64,000 nucleotides of DNA from Pseudarthrobacter sp. GA104 (GTDB taxonomy: Bacteria > Actinomycetota > Actinomycetes > Actinomycetales > Micrococcaceae), in NCBI RefSeq assembly GCF_009741265.1, contig NZ_WOWL01000001.1, positions 310,001-374,000 on the forward strand, given 5' to 3'. Below are positions 25,247 to 33,121 of this stretch, in pieces (the stretch's first letter is position 1; each line of letters begins with the position of its first letter). The notes below the pieces were generated by a model, which was not told the origin of the DNA, did no database searches, and was given only the letters and a program-made list of their open reading frames with translations. A program made the position numbers and the translations under genes.

Positions 25247-25731
25247 CCGAAGACCTGTTCAAATGATCTTGGCTCCATAGTGCTGTCGCGGATAGCGCCG
25301 GCAAGAAGATCAGCGAGAGTCTCAGCTGCAGCCTCCAGATCGTCGACGAAGCTACTCCGTGCCAGAGCTCTTGACACCATCTCTCCGTCAAGATTTGGGA
25401 AAAGACTGCCCGCATATTCGGAGGAGATCCCCAACTCATCGTGGCGCAGGATCATATGTCCAAGTTCATGAAGGATGAACTGCTGCCTATGGAGCGCTGA
25501 GTCCGTGAATGCGTGCAGAATGATTTCCCGAGTATCCGTCGACAACCAGAGACCGCAGACGGACGTGCCGTTGAGGATCGTCGTGGCTTCGATCTCGATT
25601 CGACGCCTACGTCGGGCGGCCACGATTGCTATGAGCCTCTCCAGCGTCAGGTGGCTCGGTAGCCGCAGTGATACGAATGCCTCGGCCGCAACCTGAGCTG
25701 GCCCCTGTCCTTCCGATTTTTGCTCGTCCAT
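25243..25731 (-). CDS. ImmA/IrrE-type metallopeptidase (ParH-like)
   Basis: 162 residues from ATG 25731, which has an AGGAGG ribosome site; the open frame to 25812 has none. The zinc site QFILHELGHMILRHDE is near residues 84-99 with a downstream acidic region (LEAAAETLADLLAGA) that supplies the third ligand in this family. ImmA-type proteases cleave regulators, often an HTH repressor in the same operon. Here a membrane protein and an EspR-like HTH follow in overlapping order, so cleavage of the EspR-like protein is a testable idea. First gene of the four-gene run. Confidence 0.8.
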   Translation of the reverse strand: MDEQKSEGQGPAQVAAEAFVSLRLPSHLTLERLIAIVAARRRRRIEIEATTILNGTSVCGLWLSTDTREIILHAFTDSALHRQQFILHELGHMILRHDELGISSEYAGSLFPNLDGEMVSRALARSSFVDDLEAAAETLADLLAGAIRDSTMEPRSFEQVFG

Positions 25732-25826
25732 ACCGCCCCTCCTTGCAGCGGACAGCAAGCGTGACTGCCATTGCCAGCTGCCACCGGAGCGCACAGGGCG
25801 CCCCAACTTCAATTGAACTCCCCCGC

Positions 25827-25842
25827 TCTGGACATGTCCAGA
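25827..25842. promoter_or_regulatory. Perfect 16-base palindrome, operator candidate
   Basis: TCTGGACATGTCCAGA is a perfect palindrome 96 bases upstream of the ImmA-type gene. Size and symmetry fit a dimeric HTH protein such as the EspR-like product of the same operon. It is not a LexA box (no GAAC/GTTC halves). Confidence 0.55.
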
Positions 25843-26002
25843 ACAGAGGCGCGAAGTTGAACCAATATGGACGACGGATTTTAGAGACGTACAGTTCTTC
25901 CCGACGGTATCAGGGGTGGTGCAGCTATGACGCTCACACCAAGTGCGGCATAAACCCGAAGTCCACTTTGGGGTTCCGCCCCAGTGTTCCCAGTGCGTTG
26001 CC

Positions 26003-26032
26003 CGGTTCCGGTGTGGTCAGGCACCGGAACCG
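26003..26032. terminator. GC-rich hairpin
   Basis: CGGTTCCGGTG and its perfect complement CACCGGAACCG flank an 8-base loop. No T-run follows on either strand, and no gene ends nearby, so termination is uncertain. It may be an operator or RNA structure in the leader of the unit at 26287. Confidence 0.4.
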
Positions 26033-26286
26033 AGAGTGGCTGCCAGCCTGTCCTGCTGTACAGGGTAGAGAGCGTCATCAGTCTCCTCCCACTCCCCCGT
26101 GAGTTGGGCACCAGTACAGTTGAGGCACAGCGGCATAGCTGTTACCAAAACCAAGTGAAGCCACGGAATCCCACCGCTCCCGGCTTCTACATTGTTAGAT
26201 TCTGCACTCTCGTCGGGAAGAATCACCTCTCTAAACTGTGGGCGCAGATGGAAGAGCGCGAGATCTTTTCACGTTAGGATTTGGGA

Positions 26287-27435
26287 ATGACGACACCGGG
26301 GGCAGCGCCGAGCCCCGATATTCCCCAGGAAGCGCTAGAGGACATTCAAAAGAGTTTTCTGCACATGCGGTTTCGGGGTGGGCGTTTCGAAGGCGCCACT
26401 GGAATGCCCATGGCAGCGATGGGTGAGCTCGCTTCACTAAACGAAATCATTATGGAACTGGCAAAGGTCCTCTGGCGTCGTAAGCTCGGCAAACAACGCG
26501 TTCGAGGTGGCTACCCGAGCCCGCCCACACTTCGAGTTGAAAAATTTGCGCAGGGAAGCACGATCCCACTGATCCAGCGTGATGGACCACCGTCCACTCT
26601 GTTGGATGACCCCTACGACGCTAGCCGCGATCTGCTTGAGCGTACGTTTTGGGCCATCGTGTCTGAGAACAAGATTCCTGACGAATTTCCAACAGAATGT
26701 ATCGACCGTCTACGAAGATTCGGAAAGGGCTTTCACTCCGGTGAGGCTGCCGGTTTCCTCAGGCGCGATCAAGCCGGAACCTGGTCTGAAGCTCTTTTCA
26801 CTTCTGCGGTGCGCCAACACTTTTGGGAGTCTTTCGACACTACTAGCGTGGCAACTGAAACGCTGATCGGCAAAATGGATTCTTTGGATCGGAACAAGTC
26901 CCGCTTCATGTTCCGCAGGGAATCAGGGCAGGCGCTGCCGGGAGGTTTCGCAAATGCCGTTGTTTGGGACGATCTCCATAAGGCCCTCGGGAGCGCCGAA
27001 AAATATCCCTTCTGTCGACTGTCCGCTCAAGTTGAGCGGGACTATCTAGGAAGGCCGACGTCCATCCTCGACGTCAATAAAGTGGAAGTTATTGAGGTGG
27101 AAGCCGTGGGGTGGAAGGATCGATTCCTGCAATTAGCCGACGACGCCTACAACGCTGAGGGTGGCCTACCACCGGTTGCGGCGGACTCCCTCGAACGAGC
27201 CGACCTCCTAATAGAGGCCACGACTAGCATTGGCCTCTATCTCCCGGCCATTTTTGCTTCGAGCGAGGGTGGCATCAATTTGGTATGGCAGGCGAGCCAG
27301 GATCGAACCACGGTCTACATCGAACCAGACGAACCCTACGAGATAGAGAATGTTCCGTTCGGGAGTCTGGAGCCGATCGTGTCCGACGACGTAACCGAAG
27401 TCGCCCAAGCTGTAAAAGAGTTAGTAGATGCCTGA
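26287..27435 (+). CDS. Unknown protein, first gene of a two-gene unit
   Basis: 382 residues from ATG 26287 with AGGA upstream. No signal peptide, membrane helix or catalytic motif that I can name. The N-terminal half is charged and partly arginine-rich (KVLWRRKLGKQRVRGGYPS). The C-terminal 75 residues (SIGLYLPAIFASSEGGINLV, then TVYIEPDEPYEIE) follow a pattern, LP.I..S..GGI.L.W then an I-E strand, that I remember from other uncharacterised bacterial gene pairs. It overlaps the next gene by 8 bases. Lower GC than the chromosome and position on the island suggest cargo. Confidence 0.7.
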   Translation: MTTPGAAPSPDIPQEALEDIQKSFLHMRFRGGRFEGATGMPMAAMGELASLNEIIMELAKVLWRRKLGKQRVRGGYPSPPTLRVEKFAQGSTIPLIQRDGPPSTLLDDPYDASRDLLERTFWAIVSENKIPDEFPTECIDRLRRFGKGFHSGEAAGFLRRDQAGTWSEALFTSAVRQHFWESFDTTSVATETLIGKMDSLDRNKSRFMFRRESGQALPGGFANAVVWDDLHKALGSAEKYPFCRLSAQVERDYLGRPTSILDVNKVEVIEVEAVGWKDRFLQLADDAYNAEGGLPPVAADSLERADLLIEATTSIGLYLPAIFASSEGGINLVWQASQDRTTVYIEPDEPYEIENVPFGSLEPIVSDDVTEVAQAVKELVDA

Positions 27436-27931
27436 AGACAAAACGGATACCACTGTGGAAGTCGCCTTCAATTGGCCAGATCTCCTAGACGGGGAAACAC
27501 CCATTGAGGACGCGTCCCAGATCTTGTGGCGACAGGTGCATCCAAACCACGTCTCCCCGGCCGGCGTTATTGATGGCGTTGCTTTCGAAGAGATTGTCAC
27601 ACTCGAGGCTATTAACGGCACCGAAGATGCCCGGGACGAGGTTTCGATGACGCAAGGTACGTTAATCTCCGCCGAGGAGGCGTACGTTAATTGGACTGGA
27701 CTTGGAAAGACGAGTGCCGGGAGCTACGGGGTAACAGTTGAGGAGGTTGTCAATGCCAAAGCTCGCGCAGTTGACGACTCACGTCTTCAAGATGGAGAAG
27801 AAGCAATCCCGGGGCACGCGTACATAGACCTCCGGGGATTCCCCAATAAGCCCAAGACTCACAAACGCCGTGCCAAAAGCATCTTGGCGGCTGCTGCTAC
27901 CTACCGCCGTCGGCAATTTCCAAAGGACTAA
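27428..27931 (+). CDS. Unknown protein, second gene of the two-gene unit
   Basis: 167 residues, starting inside the end of the previous gene. Recognisable pattern: ILWRQVHPNHVSPAGVIDGV near residue 32, the LISAEEAYVNW segment near 77, GSYGVTVEEV near 97 and the C-terminal PGHAYIDLRGFPNKPKTHKR followed by a basic helix. The order RQ.HP, ISAEEA, GVTV.E, PGHA.ID recurs, as I remember, in small uncharacterised proteins encoded after a partner like the one at 26287. The function is unknown to me; a defence or toxin role is possible but unsupported. Confidence 0.7.
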   Translation: MPEDKTDTTVEVAFNWPDLLDGETPIEDASQILWRQVHPNHVSPAGVIDGVAFEEIVTLEAINGTEDARDEVSMTQGTLISAEEAYVNWTGLGKTSAGSYGVTVEEVVNAKARAVDDSRLQDGEEAIPGHAYIDLRGFPNKPKTHKRRAKSILAAAATYRRRQFPKD

Positions 27932-28034
27932 CGGCGGACCTTGAAGCCGCTGCAGTATCGACAACTGCGCTTGGGCGCGACGGCAGCGGCGGGCTCGTCC
28001 ACGCTGGCACCTTGTCAGCACGGAGCGACTCTTC

Positions 28035-28595
28035 CACGCCTCACAGGGGGTCCCGTCGAATTACATGAAACTCGGCATCGAACCGCCTGACCACGCGATC
28101 GGACGTTCCCGCGGTGGCTTGACGTCCAAGCTGCACATGGCCACTGACGGCAAAGGGCGGATGCTCTCAGCCGTTCTTACGGCCGGCAACATCAATGACA
28201 CGACCATGATGGCCGCCACCCTCGAGGAGATACGGGTCCCACGGCCTGGAAGGGGAAGACCGCGCACCCGTCCGGACCGCGTCCTGGCGGACAAGGGTTA
28301 CGCGTCCAAGGCCAACCGCAGCTGGCTGGCCGAGCGGGGCATCAAGGCCACCATCCCGGAAAAGTCTGACCAGGCAGCGAACCGGAAGAGAAAGGGCTCC
28401 GCTGGCGGGCGCCCGCCAGCGTTCGATGGTGAGGCCTACAAGGGGCGCAACGTCGTCGAACGGGGATTCAATCGACTCAAGAACTGGCGGGGCCTCGCGA
28501 TGAGATCGCACAAAACCGCACGCAACTACCTCGCCGCCGTCCAGCTCGGTGCATCGCTCGTCTGGCTAAAAGCCAGCTTTAGCAACACTCCCTAG
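28035..28595 (+). pseudogene. IS5-family transposase, C-terminal fragment
   Basis: The in-frame stretch from about 28035 reads ...GVPSNYMKLGIEPPDHAIGR..., the IS5/IS427-group DDE transposase text, and continues with SRGGLTSKLHMATDGKGRML, LADKGYASKANRSWL (second catalytic Asp) and the glutamate helix YKGRNVVERGFNRLKNWRGL. The N-terminal half, with the first catalytic Asp, is absent or scrambled at 27932-28034, so this is a dead remnant. The right edge lies close to 28595. I could not define terminal inverted repeats. It has truncated a lipoprotein gene on the opposite strand. Confidence 0.85.
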
Positions 28596-28763
28596 GGCCT
28601 TGGCGGCAGTTGCCGGATCTACCGTGCTCGAGGCACCGATGCCTGGAGCAGGGTCGATGATCTCAAGGGTGTTGGCTGCGGCGTCGCAACCCGCCAATGA
28701 TCCCGCCAGCATCATCGCGGTGACAACGGTCAGGACTTTGGCGGGAGAACAGGTGGTCTTCAT
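28566..28763 (-). pseudogene. Truncated secreted lipoprotein gene (cut by IS remnant)
   Basis: ATG 28763 with AGAAGGAGC directly upstream begins a signal peptide (KVLTVVTAMMLAGSLAGC) with the lipobox LAGC. About 40 residues of mature protein follow (AAANTLEIIDPAPGIGASST then VDPATAAKALGSV) before the frame runs into the IS remnant and stops after 65 codons. The VDPATAAKAL segment resembles the start of actinobacterial lipoproteins carrying an HNH/DUF1524 nuclease domain, which would make the lost part an extracellular nuclease; that is tentative. Probably non-functional. Confidence 0.65.
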
Positions 28764-28944
28764 GCTCCTTCTGGGTATACGGCGCTGTTCCACGCTAGCT
28801 TCGACCACCACCTGCTGCGGGTAACTCAGTCCGTGGTGCCTGCACACGTCCGCGCCCTTAGTACTCCGCGCTAGGTCCGCTTCGGGTGCCACTGGTTTGC
28901 CTCAACTGTTCAGACCATGGCCCTCACGGAAGCGTCACGCTTAC

Positions 28945-29352
28945 TCAACGCGCCGTCGCCAGTCTGACTTTGGACCGAGTACCGATGAGCCTCTCCTTCG
29001 TCACGGGCCCACTGCCGGAGAGCGGGGAGCCAGTGCTGCCGGGAAGGATCTCACTCAACTTTGCGATTTCCAGGATGTGTTCGGAGGTAAAAATGATCTT
29101 TCCTTTTCCCCAGCACGCATGCGGGAAGCGCCCGCTAGCGGCGCCGTCGCGGAGCCATGATTCGGTGCAGCGCATCAGCGCGGCTGCTTCTGCGGGTTCA
29201 AAGAATTCGATCTCCACGGGATCTCCAAAAGGAAGGCGGTTGCTTTCCACTTTCATGACGGCTTGGAGACCGACCGACATGACCGGCGCTGCGCGGCGGG
29301 CAAGGGAACCCGGGGACACACATTCCGCCGTGCTGAGTAGTAGGACGGTCAC
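28945..29352 (-). CDS. Excisionase-like helix-turn-helix protein
   Basis: 135 residues from GTG 29352, whose GTGA overlaps the integrase stop; internal ATGs at 29280 and 29256 are alternatives and none has a good ribosome site. The core VEIEFFEPAEAAALMRCTES, then WLRDGAASGRFPHACWGKGK, is a MerR/excisionase-type DNA-binding domain in which a helix-turn-helix reads the site and a wing (KIIFTSEHILEIA) follows. Known: such proteins direct tyrosine integrases to excise. Coupling after int, rather than before it, is an unusual order. The C-terminal 30 residues are basic. Confidence 0.7.
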   Translation of the reverse strand: MTVLLLSTAECVSPGSLARRAAPVMSVGLQAVMKVESNRLPFGDPVEIEFFEPAEAAALMRCTESWLRDGAASGRFPHACWGKGKIIFTSEHILEIAKLSEILPGSTGSPLSGSGPVTKERLIGTRSKVRLATAR

Positions 29353-30479
29353 CGCAGGAAAGCCGTTATCGACCGCTCAGTCGCGTCAGCACCAGCCTGA
29401 AGCGCCTCCGGCATCAAGTGCCCGTACACCTGCTCAGTAGTCCTGGTAGAGGCATGCCCCAGCCGACGCGAGATGGTGAACAAGGGCACACCATCCTGGA
29501 TCAGCCATGAAGCGTGAGTGTGGCGGAGGTCGTGGATCCGCGGATTCTTGGTCAGGCCGATTGCCTGGGCCGTGCGAACGGCAGGCACCCAGTAGTGGTG
29601 CCAGTAAAGCTTGTGGATGATGCGCGCGCCCGAAGGTGTTGTAAACACGAGGTCCTTGCCCGGTCTGCTGGCGACCAAGGGAATCAACAACTCCACCAAG
29701 GCAGGGTTCAACCCTATGGTTCGCTTGCCGGCACCTGTCTTCGTCGCCCCGATGTAGAACTGGTTCTGGCCGTCCCGTTTCCAGGCCTTGTTGATCCGGG
29801 CCGTAGGCGGTTTCGAGAGCAGGTCGACGTCAGCAACAGTAAGGGCGGTGGCCTCCCCGAAGCGGGTACCGGTCATGACCAGGAAGTTAGTGAAGGCCTT
29901 GTACCGCTCCCCCATCCCCTCCATGATGAGGCTGAACTCCGCGTGGGTCAGGAACATTGCCTCGTCCTCGGCCTTTTCAATCCCGGGGAGCTGCACGCCG
30001 CGGCAAGGGTTCCGCGAAATATAGCCGAGCATCTCAGCAGTATTCATTGATGCCGAAATCAGGCCATGAACATTGTGGATCGTCTTTGGCGCCTTGCCCT
30101 TGGCCATCATGGACTTCACCCAGTGGGCGATCAGACGGTAATCGAGCTTGTCTACGGGGACGCGGCCGATGACGTTCCGGATGTGCAGGTCCAGCATGGT
30201 CTGGTACGTCTTCGTGGTTCCACTCGACGGCCGGATCAGAAGGTCGATGTGCTCCTGGATGACTTCAGCAACAGTCGGTGTGCGCTTCTCGTTGGAGAGG
30301 ATGGCGTGCTGCGCGATTTCGAAGGACTGGCCGTTGGCGTCCAGCAGCCTCTTCAGGGTCTCAGCTTCGACGATCGTGGCAACTGTCAGGCCCTGCTGCT
30401 CGCGGCTCTTCGGGTCCCGCCACAACACCATGTAGGACGCAGAGCCGTCCTTTTTGGTGCGTTTTCGAATGCTTGCCAC
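29349..30479 (-). CDS. int: Tyrosine recombinase / integrase of the element
   Basis: 376 residues from GTG 30479. N-terminal arm-binding domain (MASIRKRTKKDGSASYMVLW), SAM-like core-binding domain at about 70-160, and a catalytic domain with Arg in MTGTRFGEATAL (near 205), HDLRHTHASWL (near 316), GHASTRTTEQ and the nucleophile Tyr in QVYGHLMPEAL (near 350). The complete R-K-H-R-H-Y set appears present. It is 87 bases from the 3' end of tRNA-Leu(CAA), the expected target. Two direct repeats of TGTCAACAC lie in that gap. It would insert and excise the island. Confidence 0.93.
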   Translation of the reverse strand: MASIRKRTKKDGSASYMVLWRDPKSREQQGLTVATIVEAETLKRLLDANGQSFEIAQHAILSNEKRTPTVAEVIQEHIDLLIRPSSGTTKTYQTMLDLHIRNVIGRVPVDKLDYRLIAHWVKSMMAKGKAPKTIHNVHGLISASMNTAEMLGYISRNPCRGVQLPGIEKAEDEAMFLTHAEFSLIMEGMGERYKAFTNFLVMTGTRFGEATALTVADVDLLSKPPTARINKAWKRDGQNQFYIGATKTGAGKRTIGLNPALVELLIPLVASRPGKDLVFTTPSGARIIHKLYWHHYWVPAVRTAQAIGLTKNPRIHDLRHTHASWLIQDGVPLFTISRRLGHASTRTTEQVYGHLMPEALQAGADATERSITAFLR

Positions 30480-30498
30480 ACCAAAAACGGTACGCCGC

Positions 30499-30528
30499 TG
30501 TCAACACTTTGGGCGGTTTTGTCAACAC
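30499..30528. repeat. Direct repeats, candidate integrase arm sites
   Basis: TGTCAACAC occurs at 30499-30507 and again at 30520-30528, same orientation, 21 bases apart (two helical turns). They lie between the integrase gene and the tRNA 3' end, where lambda-type integrases bind arm sites. Inferred only from position and spacing. Confidence 0.5.
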
Positions 30529-30566
30529 CCAAAGAGGGAACAGGCCCTTGACCTGCGGAAACACTG

Positions 30567-30648
30567 TGCCCGAGGTGGGACTCGAACCCACACACCTTTC
30601 GATACCGCATTTTGAGTGCGGCGCGTCTGCCAATTCCGCCACTCGGGC
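30567..30648 (-). tRNA. tRNA-Leu (CAA), integration target
   Basis: 82 bases with acceptor stem GCCCGAG/CTCGGGC, discriminator A, D-loop text TGGCGGAATTGGCAGACGC, anticodon stem-loop CCGCA-CTCAAAA-TGCGG giving CAA, long variable arm (ATCGAAAGGTGT) and GGTTCGAGTCC. CCA is not encoded. The element lies off its 3' end, so the right attachment site should be within the 3' half of this gene. The gene is complete and should be functional. Confidence 0.95.
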
Positions 30649-30851
30649 GCGGAATACATGACGCAAACCGGTACGCCCACAGCTGATTGTGAGCAACGCG
30701 ATCGCTTCACGTACGCGGAATTACTCTACATCCAGATAGGCTGAATTCCAGAATCGCGCCGCTGACGCCGCAACCGACCATGCAGATCAAGTACCGGACC
30801 GGGCGCACCTAAGATAGTGATGTCCCCGCCGTACCTTTCCAAGGAGATCCC

Positions 30852-31457
30852 GTGACTGAACAGACGGAGTCAAAACCCACGTCCCAGCCGGCGCGCCGCG
30901 TCATTGTGGCGGAGGATGAAACCCTCATCCGCCTCGACATCATCGAAATCCTGCGCGGCGAAGGCTATGACGTTGTGGGCGAGGCAGACAACGGCGAGAA
31001 GGCTGTCCAGCTCGCCGAGGAACTGAAGCCGGACCTGGTCCTGATGGACGTCAAGATGCCCGTCATGGACGGTATCTCGGCCGCCGAGAAGATCGTCAAG
31101 GCGCGCATTGCCCCCGTCGTGCTGCTGACCGCATTCAGCCAGAAGGAACTAGTGGAGCGTGCCCGCGACGCCGGCGCCATGGCATACGTCGTGAAGCCGT
31201 TCACCCCCGCGGACCTCATCCCCGCGCTGGAGATCGCCCTCTCCCGCCACGAGGAGATCAAGGCCCTCGAAAGCGAGGTCTCCGACCTCCAGGAGCAGTT
31301 CGCCACCCGCAAGCTTGTGGAGCGCGCCAAGAGCCTGCTCACCACCAAGATGGGCCTCACGGAGCCGGAAGCCTTCCGGTGGATCCAGAAGACGTCCATG
31401 GACCGCCGCCTGAGCATGCGCGAAGTCGCCGAGACCATCATCAACCAGGTCAACTGA
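30852..31457 (+). CDS. pdtaR: ANTAR-domain response regulator (PdtaR/Rv1626-like)
   Basis: 201 residues from GTG 30852 with AAGGAG upstream; a TAAGAT -10-like box is at 30810. Receiver domain at about 16-130 with phosphoacceptor D66 in DLVLMDVKMPVMDG, acidic pocket VAEDE, T in VVLLTAFSQ and K in YVVKPF. The C-terminal ANTAR domain (about 140-198) binds paired RNA hairpins to prevent transcription termination. In actinobacteria this family pairs with the kinase PdtaS, which is not in the window. It is the first core gene right of the island and converges on pyk. Confidence 0.93.
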   Translation: MTEQTESKPTSQPARRVIVAEDETLIRLDIIEILRGEGYDVVGEADNGEKAVQLAEELKPDLVLMDVKMPVMDGISAAEKIVKARIAPVVLLTAFSQKELVERARDAGAMAYVVKPFTPADLIPALEIALSRHEEIKALESEVSDLQEQFATRKLVERAKSLLTTKMGLTEPEAFRWIQKTSMDRRLSMREVAETIINQVN

Positions 31458-31516
31458 CTGCCGCTGGCTGGGCCTGCCGCAAAGCCGGCAGGTCCAGCCG
31501 CAAAGCACAGAGCAAA

Positions 31517-31556
31517 CCGAAAAGGACCCCTGCCAACCGGCAGGGGTCCTTTTCGG
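31517..31556. terminator. Bidirectional terminator between pdtaR and pyk
   Basis: Perfect 18-base arms (CCGAAAAGGACCCCTGCC and complement) with the loop AACC. The A4 and T4 runs inside the arms make it work on both strands. It lies between the convergent ends of pdtaR and pyk. Confidence 0.9.
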
Positions 31557-31567
31557 TGTCCGAAAGC

Positions 31568-33058
31568 CTAGGCCTTCTTCTTCTTTTCCGGCCAGGGGCC
31601 GAGCTTTTCCCTGTTGCTGACTGCTTCGCCGACGCGGGTGGAGTCGGCGAGGTCGCCCACCTTGTGCACCTTCAGCGAGTTCGTGGAGCCGGCTTTTCCG
31701 GGAGGCGAACCGGCGGCGATGACCACCAGGTCACCGTCCTCAACGAGGTCCATCTCCAGCAGGCTGCGGTCCACCTGCGCGGTCATCTCGTCGGTGTGGT
31801 CCACCATCTGGACCAGCACCGGCTGGATGCCCCAGGTCAGCGCAAGCTGGTTCCAGACCTGCTCCACCGGGGTGAAGGCGAAGACCGGCTTGATGGGGCG
31901 CAGGCGGGAGAGCCGGCGTGCGGAGTCACCGGACTGGGTGAACGCACAGATGTACTTGGCGTCCAGCTGGTCGGCGATTTCGACGGCGGCACGGGTGATG
32001 GCGCCGCCGCGGGTCTTGGGCTTGGTGCCCAGCGGGGGGACGCGCTCCAGGCCGTGGACCTCGGTGGACTCGATGATCCGGGCCATGACCTTGACGGTTT
32101 CGATCGGGTACTTGCCCACGCTGGTCTCACCGGAGAGCATGACCGCGTCGGCACCGTCCAGCACTGCGTTGGCGCAGTCGGAGGCCTCGGCGCGGGTGGG
32201 GCGCGGGTTGTCGATCATGGATTCGAGGACCTGGGTGGCCACGATGACCGGCTTGGCCCAGCGGCGGGCCAGCTCAATGGCACGCTTCTGCACGATCGGC
32301 ACTTCCTCCAGCGGAAGCTCCACACCGAGGTCGCCACGGGCCACCATGATGGCGTCGAACGCGTCGATGATCTCGGGCAGCTGCTCCACTGCCTGCGGCT
32401 TTTCGATCTTGGCGATGACCGGCACGCGGCGGCCTTCCTCGTCCATGATCTCGTGCACGCGGGTGATGTCGGAGGCATCGCGGACGAAAGACAGGGCCAC
32501 CAGGTCAACGCCGCGGCGCATGGCCCAGCGCAGGTCGTCCTCGTCCTTTTCGCTCAGCGCGGGCACGTTGACGGCCACGCCGGGAAGGTTGATGCCCTTG
32601 TTGTTGGAAACCATGCCGCCAACGGTCACCTCGGCGACCACCTTGACGTCGTCGACGGCGATGGCACGCAGTGCCACCTTGCCGTCGTCGATCAGAAGGG
32701 CATCACCCACGTTGACGTCCTCGGTGAGGCTCTTCAGCGTGGTGGAGCAGATTTCCTTGGTGCCGGGAACGTCCTCGGTGGTGATGGTGAAGGTGTCTCC
32801 AACAGCCAGCAAGTGCGGTCCGTCAACGAAACGGCCCAGGCGGATCTTGGGACCCTGCAGGTCAGCCATGATGGCCACGGCCTTGCCGAGGTCTGCAGCT
32901 GCCTTCCGGACGTTTTCGTAGGTGTTGTCATGCACGGAGTAGTCGCCGTGGCTCATGTTCATGCGGGCGACGTCAACGCCGGCTTCCAGCACCGCGAGGG
33001 TGTTCTCGTAGCTGGCGATTGCCGGGCCGAACGTAGCCACAATTTTTGCGCGTCTCAT
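31568..33058 (-). CDS. pyk: Pyruvate kinase
   Basis: 496 residues, full length. MRRAKIVATFGPAIASYENT, ARMNMSHGDYSVHD and the catalytic segment VIAKIEKPQAVEQLPEIIDA followed by AIMVARGDLGVELP (Mg-binding) are classic. The C-terminal domain contains TQSGDSARRLSRLRP. It converts phosphoenolpyruvate and ADP to pyruvate and ATP, the last step of glycolysis. The C-terminal end is lysine-rich (GPWPEKKKKA). It converges on pdtaR across a shared terminator and follows gltB-gltD on the same strand after 63 bases. Confidence 0.97.
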   Translation of the reverse strand: MRRAKIVATFGPAIASYENTLAVLEAGVDVARMNMSHGDYSVHDNTYENVRKAAADLGKAVAIMADLQGPKIRLGRFVDGPHLLAVGDTFTITTEDVPGTKEICSTTLKSLTEDVNVGDALLIDDGKVALRAIAVDDVKVVAEVTVGGMVSNNKGINLPGVAVNVPALSEKDEDDLRWAMRRGVDLVALSFVRDASDITRVHEIMDEEGRRVPVIAKIEKPQAVEQLPEIIDAFDAIMVARGDLGVELPLEEVPIVQKRAIELARRWAKPVIVATQVLESMIDNPRPTRAEASDCANAVLDGADAVMLSGETSVGKYPIETVKVMARIIESTEVHGLERVPPLGTKPKTRGGAITRAAVEIADQLDAKYICAFTQSGDSARRLSRLRPIKPVFAFTPVEQVWNQLALTWGIQPVLVQMVDHTDEMTAQVDRSLLEMDLVEDGDLVVIAAGSPPGKAGSTNSLKVHKVGDLADSTRVGEAVSNREKLGPWPEKKKKA

Positions 33059-33121
33059 ATACCTACCCTATTGGTCTCTTGCATTGGTTAGTTGTCGTGG
33101 AGGTGAACCCCCGATGCATGC

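Larger units (their letters stand above)
25732..26286. other. Non-coding interval between the two accessory operons
   Basis: 555 bases between divergent units with no supported gene. It holds a 16-base palindrome (25827-25842) and an 11-base-arm hairpin (26003-26032). Promoters for both the leftward four-gene run and the rightward two-gene unit should be here. The final 100 bases are visibly richer in A and T. Confidence 0.5.
1..30566. mobile_element. Integrative conjugative element / genomic island, right part (left end not in window)
   Basis: Seen: a tyrosine integrase with an overlapping excisionase-like gene lies next to the 3' end of tRNA-Leu(CAA), and the interval to its left holds relaxase, coupling protein, VirB4-, VirB6-, VirB8- and NlpC-type genes, SSB, an ArdC-like protein and an IS fragment. 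Known: such integrases insert at tRNA 3' ends and leave the tRNA intact. Inferred: this is an ICE with right junction at the tRNA. I searched by eye for a second copy of the tRNA 3' end, especially in 2490-3008, and found none, so the start at base 1 only marks the window edge. The four genes at 1-2489 could be cargo or flanking chromosome. Confidence 0.75.

Noticed and set aside
26017-26226. 69-codon - strand ORF
   Set aside because: The start has no spaced ribosome site and it lies in the promoter interval of two operons; no family features.
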